The notes below the pieces were generated by a model. That model saw nothing but the letters and a program-made list of their open reading frames with translations, had not been told where the DNA came from and made no database searches. Made by a program: the position numbers and the translations under genes. From Limnanthes douglasii subsp. nivea (Eukaryota > Streptophyta > Magnoliopsida > Brassicales > Limnanthaceae), in NCBI GenBank assembly GCA_036936605.1, contig JAUPFV010000001.1, forward strand, positions 117,684,771 to 117,748,770: DNA of 64,000 bases, read 5' to 3'. Below are positions 23,965 to 36,346 of the stretch, piece after piece (the first letter of the stretch is position 1; every line of letters starts with the position of its first letter).

Positions 23965-24860
23965 ATGGCCACGCCACTTACTAATCATTCTGATAACGTG
24001 AAACTCATCCCCTCTGACAATGAAAATGAGGGTGACGACCCAATCGTTTTGACTAATAAAATGATCAACCATCTCACCCATCAGATGAAAGACTTAGTTC
24101 AACTTGTGATGATGACTAGTCATTCTGATGACATGACATTCTTCCCCTCGTTGCAACTCAGACGGTTAGTATCCACTTAGCGTCGCATATTTCTCAGCCT
24201 GACAGCCCAAACCTCGATTGTCCCACCCAAGACTGATTTGGAAATGTTTTTATGTACTCGTAATGGTGCATCCAACACGGATGAATTTGGTCATGAGACA
24301 TTCTACCATTCCAAAACAACCAAAAAAGGAAAGAATTTATATGTTAGGCATCTAATGGAATACCTCAAGTGTGAATATGTGGTGATGTGTTATTAATTCC
24401 TCTTCAAGATGATGTTTTTTTTATGGTTTTACCAAATTACTCAAGGCCCAGCTCAAACGTTTCCTCAGTTGGCAAAGTGTTCATGGAATTTTTATTCTTA
24501 AAAAATAAAGAAAGAAAAGGGTTGGTTATATATGAACAAATAAATGCGTAGAGAACCCCTTCAAAAAAGTCGGTAAGTCAACCTATTATAAAGAGTCGTT
24601 GATTGTCATGACACCTAAAATCCTTAGTGCCTTGTCAATACCTATTTCCCAAATATCATTTTTACAAATTTGTTAGGAAAGTGTAAGCTTTGACTATGGC
24701 TGAACTACTAGTTCGTGTCCAGAAGTATGTCAATATTGAAGAGGTCGACAACCAAACCTATTAGAGCGGGCATGAGATTATGAGAAGAAAATTAAAATTT
24801 TAGCACGATATGTGAATCTCATAGAGATCATGGACACAACCGATGAATATCAGATATTAA
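23965..24860 (+). pseudogene. Ty3/Gypsy gag remnant
   Basis: An ATG at 23965 opens 71 acidic residues (SDNENEGDD, then NHLTHQMKDLVQLV). Further on, in shifted frames, come FTKLLKAQLKRFLSW near 24420 and, at about 24695, the diagnostic phrase MAELLVRVQKYVNIEE, the Gypsy gag motif usually seen as xxELLxRAQKYIxxEE. Polymerase domains do not follow; Copia-like sequence begins instead near 24900. It would have been the capsid protein of a Gypsy element. Confidence 0.7.
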
Positions 24861-24899
24861 AGGCAGAATTTCAGAGGCTTATAGAAAGGTGTCACTTTA

Positions 24900-26720
24900 G
24901 CTACAACATCTAACATCATAAATAGATCACCTCGTTTTGCAGTGGACTTTCACATACTAGATGAGCTATGGTTGAATAGAAAATCAGGGTGTCCAACCTA
25001 TTTCTTATATACATGAATATGATGTGAAGCTTAAATGAATAACTTTAACATGGATGTTGTTAGGGTATCCTCATGCCGTTGAGGTTATAAAATCTTGTTA
25101 TTAAACATATATAAAATGTCTTATTAACATAAATATTGTATTTGAAGAAAATAGTGTATTTGAGACTTTGAAATTTATAGAAACAAATATAAGATATAAT
25201 GATACATAGAAATGAAGAATGATATCAAGTATGAATCTAAAGATAACATGAAATGATGATGGAAAAAGTATATGGATTTCTTCTGGAGGTAGAATTAGTA
25301 CTGAGTCAGAAATAATTCAGAAGATGAAATATGGTAAAGTAAGCTTATATTGGTGTTGGAAGTTCATCAAACTATGAATCGACATATACACGACATATAA
25401 AGAAATTGTTTAATCATCAAAGTTAAATGACTTTTTCACTTCAACTTTTCCTTTATTAATAATTGAAACTATTGAATATACATGTCTAAAGTGCTATTAT
25501 GAACCAAAAAAGTCAAAGAACTATAAACAATAAGAATAAACAGCTAAAGAAAAGATGAATTTTTCATGCAGAAACAAAACATTGAAGATTGTTGATAAGC
25601 TAGAACAAGAAAATGTGATTGGCTACAAATGGTTGTTTGTGAAAAAATATGGTTATTTTTGAAAAATACAGGTAGTTAATAGATGAATTAGACTGGTTTA
25701 AGACCAAATTAGTTGCAAGTGGATTCACTTAGAGTGATGAGATTGATTATCAAGATCTACAACTATAACAGATGGATGTAAAGATAATATTTATTTAATA
25801 AGAGTTGGAGCAGGAGTTGTATATTCAATAGACATAGGTTTTGATGTTTAAAAGAATAAAGATAAAGTATGTTTGTTAAATAAATAACTTTATGAATTAA
25901 AATATTCTTCAAGATCTTGGAATCATAAATTCAACGACTTCATGATAGAACATAAGTTCATGAGACATAATATTGATTCGTGTGTTTATGTTAAGAATAC
26001 ATAAAAAATATACTATAAGCCTACTGCTATATGTGTATAATATGTTGTTGGCAACTAAGAGAGATTGATAAACTAAAACAGGTGTTTATGTCGAGAATTT
26101 GATAAAAATACTTAAATTGAGCATGCAAAATATTGGGTATTGATATTCAAAGAGATAGAAAGAAATGTGTCTTATATTTACATCAACCATATTAGTTAAG
26201 GAAGATTCTAGCTAGGTTCAGGATCATAGAAGCTAAAAATGTTTCAGCACCAATGAAAGCGTATTTTTAACTTTCGTATGTCAAAGAAGACTCAAAATAC
26301 ATAAACACTAATAAACTACCATACTCTAGTGTAGTCAGAAGCATTATTTATGAAATGCTTGAAAGTAACTATCTTATCTTATAGATATTATCAGCAACTT
26401 TATGAGTAAACCTAGAAGCATTTATTGTGAAGGAGCAATGCGGATTCTCAAATACCTCAAAGGGTCATTAATTTTTTTTAGTCTTGACAAAAGAGAAATA
26501 TTTCATTGTCCAAGATTATTGCGATTCTGACTTTACTATTGATTTAGATAGAAAGTGATCTATTAGTAAGTATATTTTCACACTTGGAGTATTAGTTTAA
26601 AATATAGTCTATAACACAGACTACCTTTATCATATACTAAAGTAAAATATATTGTAGTAACCAAAGCAGTAAAAGAAGTTGTGTGGCGTAAAGAGCTAGT
26701 TTTAGACATGAGGTTCAAAT
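24900..26720 (+). pseudogene. Copia reverse transcriptase and RNase H remnant
   Basis: Translated with many breaks, the plus strand gives the Copia order: TKLVASGFT-like ARLVAKGF equivalent near 25710, QMDVK near 25770, then LNK-LYELKYSSRSWNHKF near 25890 (matching KSLYGLKQAPRQWYKKF), IDSCVYVKN near 25975, later ILKYLKGS near 26445 and KYIVVTKAVKEVVWRKEL near 26650. These are the RT, its thumb region and the RNase H end. The catalytic YVDD region is degraded. No LTRs were recognised. It is old and inactive. Confidence 0.7.
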
Positions 26721-27174
26721 AAGAAGAAATTTAGAGTTGGTGTGATAATATGCCTATCTAAAACAATACTTTTTCTTGACATAACTAAGTATGTAATTGT
26801 TAAGTTTAATTTTATAAAATATATTGTTGTACCTCGGAGAATACGACGGATTTGACAACCAAATATACTATGGTTTTTAAGATTGACCAAACTTTAAAGT
26901 TTATAAAATCGACTAGTTGCGAATGAAATAATCATTCAGACTTTCAAGTGTAAGAAGATCAACATTTTTTAAATTTCTTGTATGAAAAGTTGGATATTTT
27001 GTTGTTGCAAATAAAAAAATGAAATCAATGTCGAGATTTGTTATTAATATAAAAGTAATTTCAATCTTAGCCGAAAGTTGCAGTGTTGGCTGAAGCTGAA
27101 GGTTTTAGTTTTGGTCAATGTCGAAGATGTATTCATAAGTTTTTGCTGAAACCAAAATTGATCCTTATAAAATA

Positions 27175-27394
27175 CTCCCTCCGTCCCAAAATGGTTGTCG
27201 TTTTAGGAAATATTTTTTCCCATGATATATGTCGTTCTCGTTTGCCGATGCAAATTTAAATATTATTTATAATAAACTACCAATTAGGTTTCTATTTTTT
27301 TTTTTTTACTTTTTATGAAGAAAATAAGTAATTATTACATTTTTTAATATATGTGTATAACTTTAAAACGAAAAATATTTTGGGACGAAGAAAG
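27175..27394. mobile_element. Stowaway-like (Tc1/mariner) MITE
   Basis: About 220 bp. Left end CTCCCTCCGTCCCAAAAT, right end ATTTTGGGACGAAGAAAG, the classical Stowaway termini as inverted repeats, with flanking TA at 27173-27174 and 27395-27396. No coding capacity. Confidence 0.93.
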
Positions 27395-29204
27395 TATGTA
27401 TTAACCGAAATTTTTCTGACCGATGTTATATCGACTAAGATGGGAAAAAGTAAATGAATCACCGGATGTGTGTGTTTTGATTCTTCATGTGCGACGATTT
27501 AGCAATTTTTTACCCATGTGATCATAGACTAAAATTTTATAAATAGAATAAAGTTCTTAAATACTAAAAAGTAGATTATCAAGATCAGAGTCGAGTATTA
27601 GTTTAAGTAAAATTACTTGTAATAAAAATATAAAATGTTCCCTTTTTTAACCAATTTTATATTTTGTATATAGAATCAGATTTTTATATAATAATTTTGT
27701 AGTGGTTTTTTTTTTTGTCTCATATATAAATATATTCATTTTAGTTCATTGAATTGGTTTAACAATCCTTTTTCTTTTTTTTAATTTCGTAAATTAGTCT
27801 TGTTTAAAGTACTAGTAAGATGGGATAAATCTTATCCATTCTTGAATGTGAAAATATGTCGATTTTTAAAATAAAAACAAAAAATATCCATATCACCTTT
27901 CGACATTAATTTTTGTAAACTATTTAAGTTTTTTTTATAGAATTATTGAATAGATTTTTTTTACTAAAGTGTTTTCTTTGTCAAAATTTAACTAAAATAT
28001 AATGTAGGTCTAAATTTGTTTTCGAGTTATCGAAACGACGCCATATTAGTTACCGAAATCAACAAATACCAAATATCGATGATCAGTTACGATTCTTAAT
28101 TTTTAAATTTATATGAATTATTATAAAAATACCATATTTTTGTGATATTTTAAAATGACCCCGCAACCTCAAGACCCCGACCTCTACCGGTGACAAAGAG
28201 AGTATAAGAAACCGAGAAAGAGAGACAAAGCTGTCAATTACAATAAACAAGAAAAGAAGAATTGCTTGGAAAGTAAGCCTCACTATAAATAAATATAAGC
28301 ATATTGAATATTACTTGTATATGCTTACGACATCTGTTATTACATATGCCACTTACGCGTGGTTGATTTGGAAATCTTATCCAGAAAAGTAGGAATGACT
28401 CTACTTCGTCTCCAATATTTATTTAAGTCTTTGGTTATTATATTACCGAACCTTCCGGTTGTCGTGTTTCTAGATATATAATTACATGCTTTCTTTGATT
28501 CTTCCTAACTACAACTAGAATTAGGTGGCCGGCAGTTCGTATTTGAACCAAAGTACCTACCACTACAAGAGTTTTTTTGAAATTCTTATACGAGTTGGTC
28601 CGCAATTTTAACCGAAATTGGAATTGGATAAGTTTTAAAAATCTATACTACCTAGTTTGAAAAATATTCTTTAAGCTATTAGTATCCGTTGGGAATTCAT
28701 AACGATAAGTTAACTTGGAGTTTAGATTTCTATTACGTTAATTTGGATACTAGTATTTTATGAAAAGGTTTGTACGTTTCGGATTGAAATTGAATTTTAA
28801 AATCCGAAAACATTTTGAATTAAAATAAAATATGGATAATTATTTTTCTTTCGTAAATTTTTCGTGGGACAAAATATTTACGGATGATTAAATCACTCTT
28901 CTGATATTAATTCGCATTGAAATGTATATATAATAAAAATTGCAACAAAATATTCTAGACCATATCTTTGTACATGATTTTTATTAATATTTTATAAATT
29001 ATTTTATTTATTGGTTATTGGTATTTTTTTGTTTTAATAATTACTCATATTTCATCTCGATATAAATCAATGTCAATGGCGGTTTTCTATTTTACATTTG
29101 TTCTCTTTCGGAAGTCATTTCTTGTATGATTGGAAATGAAAAAAACCAGCCAAAAAATATGACAAATATTTAATTAAATCAGTTAAATTTAATACGAAAA
29201 ATGA
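27395..29204. other. Intergenic, no gene recognised
   Basis: AT-rich, with long T runs. The short open frame at 28083-28283 has no recognisable family and poor support. Nothing else is seen. Confidence 0.5.
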
Positions 29205-29566
29205 GGCTAAAAATCATTGTTAGTCTCCATGTTTATCCCTTGTATCAAACTAGTCATTCACCTTCACTTTTGTCTCTTATCCATCCCCTTCGTTTGAGAA
29301 ATTTTCACAATCAATCCTCCAGCACATTCTGGGGGACCAAAAGTGACACAAAACTTTAGATTTAAGGACCAAAAGTGACACAAAACTTTGGATTTAAGGA
29401 CCAAAAGTGATACAAAACTTGGGATTTAGGTGTCACGTATCAGTTTTTAAATGATTTACATGTGCGGGAGGACTAATCGTGAAAATTTCTCAAACCAAAG
29501 GGATGGGTGGGAGACAAAAATGAAGATGAGGTACTAACAGTGAGGTATCAATAGTGATTTTTAGCC
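29205..29566. mobile_element. Foldback MITE with 9-bp target duplication (MULE-like)
   Basis: Inverted arms of more than 110 bp: the left arm starts GGCTAAAAATCATTG and contains GTTTGAGAAATTTTCAC, while the right arm ends CAATAGTGATTTTTAGCC and contains its complement. GAAAAATGA precedes the left end (29196-29204) and follows the right end (29568-29576) after one extra A. A 9-base duplication and long arms fit Mutator-type non-autonomous elements. The centre holds three 32-bp copies of GACCAAAAGTGACACAAAAC. A half copy of the same family is at 60004. Confidence 0.8.
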
Positions 29567-29744
29567 AGAAAAATGATGATTGACATATATAGTGAATTAA
29601 AGGAGATCGATTTTCTTAATTTTTATATCAATGGTATTTTGTGTTCACTTAATCTATTAGTAATTCAACCATGAAGTAAATAACTTAATTGAGTATTATG
29701 GATTAAACTTAAGACATTTGGAAATTAATTTTGATTGTTCATGT

Positions 29745-30095
29745 TGCGATAGAGAATGTGTTGTTGGAGGAATTATACGTGATGTGAATGAGAACATGGT
29801 TGTGACTTTACTTCATTTATAGGAATTGAAATGTATTATGGAACAAAATTTTGTGTTGTACTTTTTTGGTTGCAAGTTATTTAATCTCTGCCTTTGGATG
29901 TCGATATGATTTAGGGTATTTTAAATCGGTGACTAATGTTGCGAAATAATCTTGGGTTTTAAGAAATAAACTCTTGGATAATCATCATCTTAGTCTTGAG
30001 ACCGAGTCCAAACATGTTGTTGAGAGACGAGTGAAGTTGTTGATTGATTTGGTAAATAAAGACATAGATACCGAGATGGTAAGGTGATTTTTGTT
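29745..30095 (+). pseudogene. Possible RNase H fragment of a retroelement
   Basis: The plus strand contains GGIIRDVNENMV near 29768 and later ETESKHVVERRVKL near 30000. These resemble the GGxxRDxxG and DS positions of retroelement-type RNase H domains. It is short and broken. It could be the last part of a non-LTR element or an unrelated gene fragment. Confidence 0.35.
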
Positions 30096-30282
30096 ATTCG
30101 TGATGTTGTTGAGAGACGAGTGAAGTTGTTGATTGATTTGGTAAATAAAGACATAGATACCGAGATGGTAATGTGATTTTTGTTATTCGTGATGTTGTTG
30201 AGAGACGAGTGAAGTTGTTGATTGATTTGGTAAATAAAGACATAGATACCGAGATGGTAAGGTGATTTTTGTTATTCGTGAT
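30016..30282. repeat. Three 89-bp tandem copies, nearly identical
   Basis: Units start GTTGTTGAGAGACGAGTG at 30016, 30105 and 30194, and a partial fourth begins at 30283. Only one mismatch was noticed (AAGGTG versus AATGTG). 89 is not a multiple of three, so each added unit would shift any reading frame. Confidence 0.95.
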
Positions 30283-33200
30283 GTTGAGTTAAAAAAACCT
30301 TATTTTAAGAAATTCGTGGGGTTCAAGATCATTTCGAAATGACTAACACTAAGTGTTTTAACTTTTTGAAAAGTTTTGGTCTAATCATTTAGTCAAAATT
30401 GTAGATTTTTGTTTTTGATTGAAAAAAGTATACTCACGCGATGAGTTTTATAAAAAAGTATTTTGTTATAATCCAATTGGGTTTGATCTACATTAGTTAG
30501 AAGTTGAGTTTTTACATTTTAATATTCTAAAATAAGTAATATAAATGGTAAGGCAAAAATTGATCGTTCAATGGAAGCACCGATCGGTCGAAAAACCTTT
30601 CTCATAATAACCTTTAGTCATGACATCATTTGGCAGAAGCACCTTCAAACGCAACATCATTCGACATACAACAAAGAAATAATATAATAAGCCGTTACAA
30701 AGTAATAATATCCTAAAAGCTATAATTGAGAGTCATAAAGATATATGCATTAACTAATTATTTATCAATTACACACAATAATGACTCAATAATGACTCAC
30801 ACAATTATATGTATTAACTCTTCCACTGATATATTACTAATATGTTATAGATTTTGTTTATAATAAAGAGAGATATTAATGTATAGTCCATAAATGTAAA
30901 ATATGTTTGCATCCCTCTATATAGACGAAAATAAAAATCATTTTTACTGTACTAATTTGACGATTCTATTGGGGATAAAAAATTCCGAATATTTTTTAAA
31001 ATACCAGATATATATATACCATACATATGTATATGTATATATATATATGTGTGTGAAGAATATACGAAATGGAGGATTCGGAGAAAATGAAGACCCCGTC
31101 GAGAGGTATAAACAACAATGACCGTTGTCTCAAATATCAAGATCCGTTAACCGTAGCCTAAGCAGGCTTAGCCAAAAGATTCTATGAATTGGAAAAATAA
31201 TTGTGGAAAGAGTATACAAAAATGATGAAGAAGATAATCAGATTATGAAGTCGAATCATCGTCCTAAGGTGAAGTCTCAGATCCATAGACTGACACAGAA
31301 AATGGAAAGAATTTAGATGGTTCTTACAGTCATACGACTAGATAACATTGCCAAAATATTACCAACATGGCTAACCTCCATTTCAATAGTCAAATAGAGG
31401 AAAGCAAATCATATTAGACATCATATGGAAAAACTAGCAAGAGACAAGGCCATAAGAAGATAAGAATGAGTGACACCCATGAATCCATATAAAAATATAG
31501 AAAGCAAAAGAAAGGGTGTTGCTCAAACGATCAACCAGGCTAAGAGAACAGGAAGGAAGAAAAAATAGCTCTAACTGTCAGTCTCATCCTACTTTAACAC
31601 AAGTAGGACATCCCTGCCCTCCACCAAGCGTACAACGAACATGTTCCTAAAGCAATCATAAGGCCCCAACATTCCAAGTTGCCTTCTTGCCACATCAAGG
31701 TTAGACATTCTAGTAGTTACCTCAATCTGAGTAGTTGCAAAAGAAACTCACTGAGCAAGTTAGTCACCTGAATCAGATAAGTTTGAGCGGTTGGCCTCTT
31801 TGGGGCATCAAATCAACATTTATCGCTTCAACAACTATATTATAATTCTTTATTACCCCGTATTTCTGCTTTTTGGAAAAGATATTTGTATTGACCTTCT
31901 TTAAGTTCTCCTTCTATCCTGATTGAAATTTGTTTACCTAGGTCTTTACCACCCATTTATAGGTACTCACCATTTGAACTTCGACCTGAACATGTTTGGC
32001 TAACATCACTTGAGCTTCGGCCGAAACACTAACTTCCTCCATCTTTTGCTTATCGTCCTCCATATCTTTGGTCTAGCTAATCCCACATATTTTCGTTTTT
32101 GCTAATGTCTGGCACCATTCTTTCAATTTTTCCTCAAAAAAAATTGCATTCATATTCTTCATCGCCTCATAATAAAAATTGGGGAGCGACTCATCCAAAT
32201 GATTACTATTGGTAGAGCTTGGTCTCAATGTATTCATTTTAGATGGAGAATGTTTCACAACTTTTACAATAGTCTCCTTTGTCTCATGATTTATTTCCAA
32301 CTTTTCACCATCACTCTGGCTTGCGAAATTATTTCATGAATTGCTACAACTCTACAACCTATGGCTCTTTTGTCCCCAACAGAGTTTTCCTATGGAAGTA
32401 GTATTTTAATCCTCATGCATTTTAAGAGAAACATCAATAATCACCTCTTATAATATCTCAGTCTTTCGTACCTCATTCGGCGCACGATCTTTGTTGTTTT
32501 CATAACTACGGCTAGACATATCTCCAAGAATTTAAATTTATTGGTGGGTTTAGGTTCGGCTTCGACCATGTTAAATTTATTTACTTCGACAACTCCAACA
32601 CTGCTCCCATCATTTTCAGACGAATCTTGTTTTGGGAACTCGGTTTTCTTTCTTTTTGTATGTTCCATCGCAATTTGGGTACATCATTGTTCTTTGTAAC
32701 CACTATAAAATAAACACTCTTGTGTCAGGACATTCTCGTCTTCTCATTTCCCGAAAGAGATACCTTCTTCCTTACGGAAAGAGAAACCATACATTTACTT
32801 AGATATTTGTTTGAAATTATCTGTCTACTCCTCTCCTATTTAACCGGGAAATTTCTCACGCAGCCTCGATTCGGCCATAAAAGACCATGAAAAAACATCC
32901 TGCACAATATAAATTTATTGAAGGTTTTATCAAATACTTCATCCCATTCTATAATAACACATAACTGAAATCAAAACTATCAGATATTGCTTCGAGTACA
33001 ACTCTAGTGCTTAAATAAAAAACACAATTATATATGATAAGTTTGTATGACATACCATCACTAAAAAAAGTTGCATCACTTATCCTTTGGACTTGAGATA
33101 TGAGCACATGATATTAAATCCCACACACTTCCATTCTCCCCGCATCCAGACACACACACAAACTTATTCTTCCATACTTTGTTACATTAAAGATGATCAT

Positions 33201-35497
33201 TACAAAATATGTCGAAATACTCATATATAAAATAATAATAAGGACACATTTTTTTACCTAGTAAGTTTGTTTACATCCAGAATCTCTCTAACATCGAACC
33301 ATATTACCAATTACTAGCCTCCACAAGTTAGGCCTCGATTAAGACGAAAACAACCCTATTACCACGAAGAACCGTAATAGATATAGGCTTATGAGAAACC
33401 ATAGCCCGTGCTTCAGCATATAAGTGAAGAACATAACCTCTTTTGGTCCAACGTCAAATACAGCTTGACTTCGATTGCGAAGCAAACCAAAAGTTGGAAT
33501 TGACATACTAAATATTCACTTTACACATAAAACCTTTGTATGTTTATATTTATGTAATATAAATTTACAATCAAAGTTTGTTCTTTCTTATAAGTATTAG
33601 TATGAACAAACGCTAGAGCCATATCTTCAGATATCAACATCTCCTTAACAATTACAAGAACGGTCATCGAAGAAACGTCCTCTTCTCCAGTCGTTCGCAT
33701 ATTTCTATAATGTATATGAAGGGGTTCATAATCACATTTCCCCTTTCATGATGATATACGACAAAAATATAAACTAGGATTTTATTCTGAACCATCTTAT
33801 ATCTTGAGTAAATTAAAAAAAAAAATTAAAATTTTAAGTGATTAGAGAAATAAACTAAACCAAAGTACGAAGCATCAACAAGAAAAGAAAAGGTTGAGTT
33901 GTTGGGTTTTATAAAAACGTCATAAGTATATTCAATCTAACATTTTATTTTATTTTGTGCAATCATTTGGGGTGACGTAATATCAACAGCTACGATGAAT
34001 TGTAATGAACGATCACAATGAAAGAAGTTAAACCGACTCAATATTTGTCGCATGCCACCCTTACTCTCTTGGACATATATCAACAACATGACAATGATAC
34101 TTTGTAAAGTTACTCTCAAGTTCCTCATCTTCAAGAGCTTTACTAATAATGTACTTCAGCTTCCCTTATCTCGGCTCAGATCTGTAAGTTATTCGTTATG
34201 TCTTCTTCAAAACGTATTCTCAATACTCCGCCAGTTTGGCCATGTGTTCCATTTGGTTGTGTCAATTTTGACCAACTCACCACCTCTATTATGTTATTTA
34301 TTCTTTCATTCATCATTCAAAAAATACTATAGAGACTACTCAACCAACATAATACTGAAGGCAAATACTACCTCTTTATTTGTATCCACCAATGATAATA
34401 GTCCTTTGTGCATGTTTTGAAAGGACTATAGGGCATTGTCTTATATCAAGAAGAAATATGATTTTTTGTCATCTGAAGAAAAATTGAAGTAAGGAAAAAT
34501 AAATTTAAAATAATATTTATATAAATCTAGCAACATGCTAAGTATTCATGTACTCTTTCCCTTCGATAATATATAACATTTTTTTAATGGAGGTTTCAAC
34601 TAGTGAAGGTTTTTGAATTTAGGCTGGAATACGATAAGCATAAACTAATCTGAAGATGTTTTTGAGGTTAGTTTGGTTAGTGTGGGAAAGATGTCTCCTA
34701 TTGTAGTTACGGACTCCTATAAGTCCAGTAAAAACGGTTTCGATACCGTTCGTTATACTTTAGGAATGAACATTCGGCTTCAGTCTATAAACAACTAATC
34801 AAGCTTCGGGGAGCATGAATAAAAAAAGATAATAAGATAATCAACGCAATTTAGTTAGTACATCTTCACTTCTTTCGCAAGGACTAGAGGAATTAATATT
34901 AAAGATAACATTGAATAACATTTACATGTATAAAGATAACAATCACTGAAGGACATAAAAATAACACTCGACGTACTATTAAATATTCGATTTTTTACAG
35001 TTTAAAAAAGTTATATAAATTGTATTTAGTCAAATGGAAAAATTAATATATACTCCATAAATATAAAATATGTTACACATTTCTTTATATTAAAAGAGAG
35101 CAAACCTAATAATAAAACAATCAATTTTTATCATATTAATAAATAAAAAGATATAAATAATTATATTATTATAAAAATAAATAATAATAATTATAATAAA
35201 TCAAACCAAACATTAAACAAAAAAAAATCAAACTACAAAAAATAACACAGTTGGAAAAAAGTAATAGATTTCTTTTTAGTAAAAGTAGTAAATTTTTTAT
35301 TAAGATTTGAATTTTATAATTTTTGAATATGAGATATAATATTAGTTTATTTAAATCAAACTATGAAATATTAAATGAAAATGCTAAAAAAGTCTATTGG
35401 ATTTTGTCTAATTTAATTGGATATATACAAAATATTTAAAAACTAACTACGAATTATCAAAGTACATAGTTTAAGAAAACCTCCGAAATTTAGGAGG
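30283..35497. other. Unassigned 5.2-kb region
   Basis: A TA/GTA microsatellite lies at 31008-31055. Short open frames exist on the minus strand at 32441-32668 and 32073-32300, and just beyond it the phrase SAEAQVMLAKHVQVEVQM, but no domain could be named. Their polar, repetitive character and the broken frames suggest an old transposon gene. A plus frame at 34052-34420 (122 residues) has no family resemblance. AT content rises strongly after 34970. No LTR pairs or inverted ends were found. Confidence 0.45.
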
Positions 35498-36346
35498 TGT
35501 TAACCTAAGCTCAACCAATATTAGCTGAAACTTTTTAGTAACTGCATATAGCAACAAAATTTAAAATTGTACTCAAAATATTAGCTATAAACTGAAAACA
35601 ACAAATAAAGATAAAAAAAACAAGAAAGTTAAAGCAATCACACATAAGACATATTTAACGCGATTCAGATTGTGAAGAGATCTTACATTTACGACAAACA
35701 TATATGAATTCTATATATAACAAGATTACAAAAATACACTCAAACACTAACATTCAACCATTCATATTTTATTACAAAGGAGTCAAGTCTTGTAAAACAA
35801 TAGTGGATCTTAGACTATTCCCAAGTGTTTATCCTCACCTTAACACTATCTATAAAATCTGAAATCTTTCTCCTTTCTTTCTCTCTATATGGATTATGAT
35901 TTTATAGAGTTTTGACAATGATTTATACCTTTCTCTCACTATTATAGATTATCAATGATGTGTCTATTAATGTATATGCTCATTGTAGTACATGATAACT
36001 TCTTTTCTAATTGGCCAAAGAAACATATACAAATGACATAGTGTAGAGTTGTCGTCCGTATGACATGTAGTGATACCCTCGTGTTACTCTACAACTTGCA
36101 TAAGAACAAAAAAATAATCAACGGTTATTTGATTAATGACTATGATTACACATCCATTCAGATCCTTTAATGACTTAGTTGTTTTAAAAACAAATAGGTA
36201 TCTTCAGAAGTCTTGGGCAAACATGTTACCACATTTTGTCTTATTAGTAATATTATTTTTTCGTTTATTGAATCTCGCCCTTTGGGTCTGTAAACATATT
36301 TATGCCTAGGTTTTGGCCCAGGCCCTACTACCATAAAGATTTAACA
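35498..36346 (-). repeat. 3' LTR of Copia element B
   Basis: 849 bp, TGTTAACC at the low end and AACA at the high end (TG...CA form). It is followed at 36400 (element upstream side) by a purine-rich GAGAGGGTGGAGATG, the likely polypurine tract. Confidence 0.8.
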
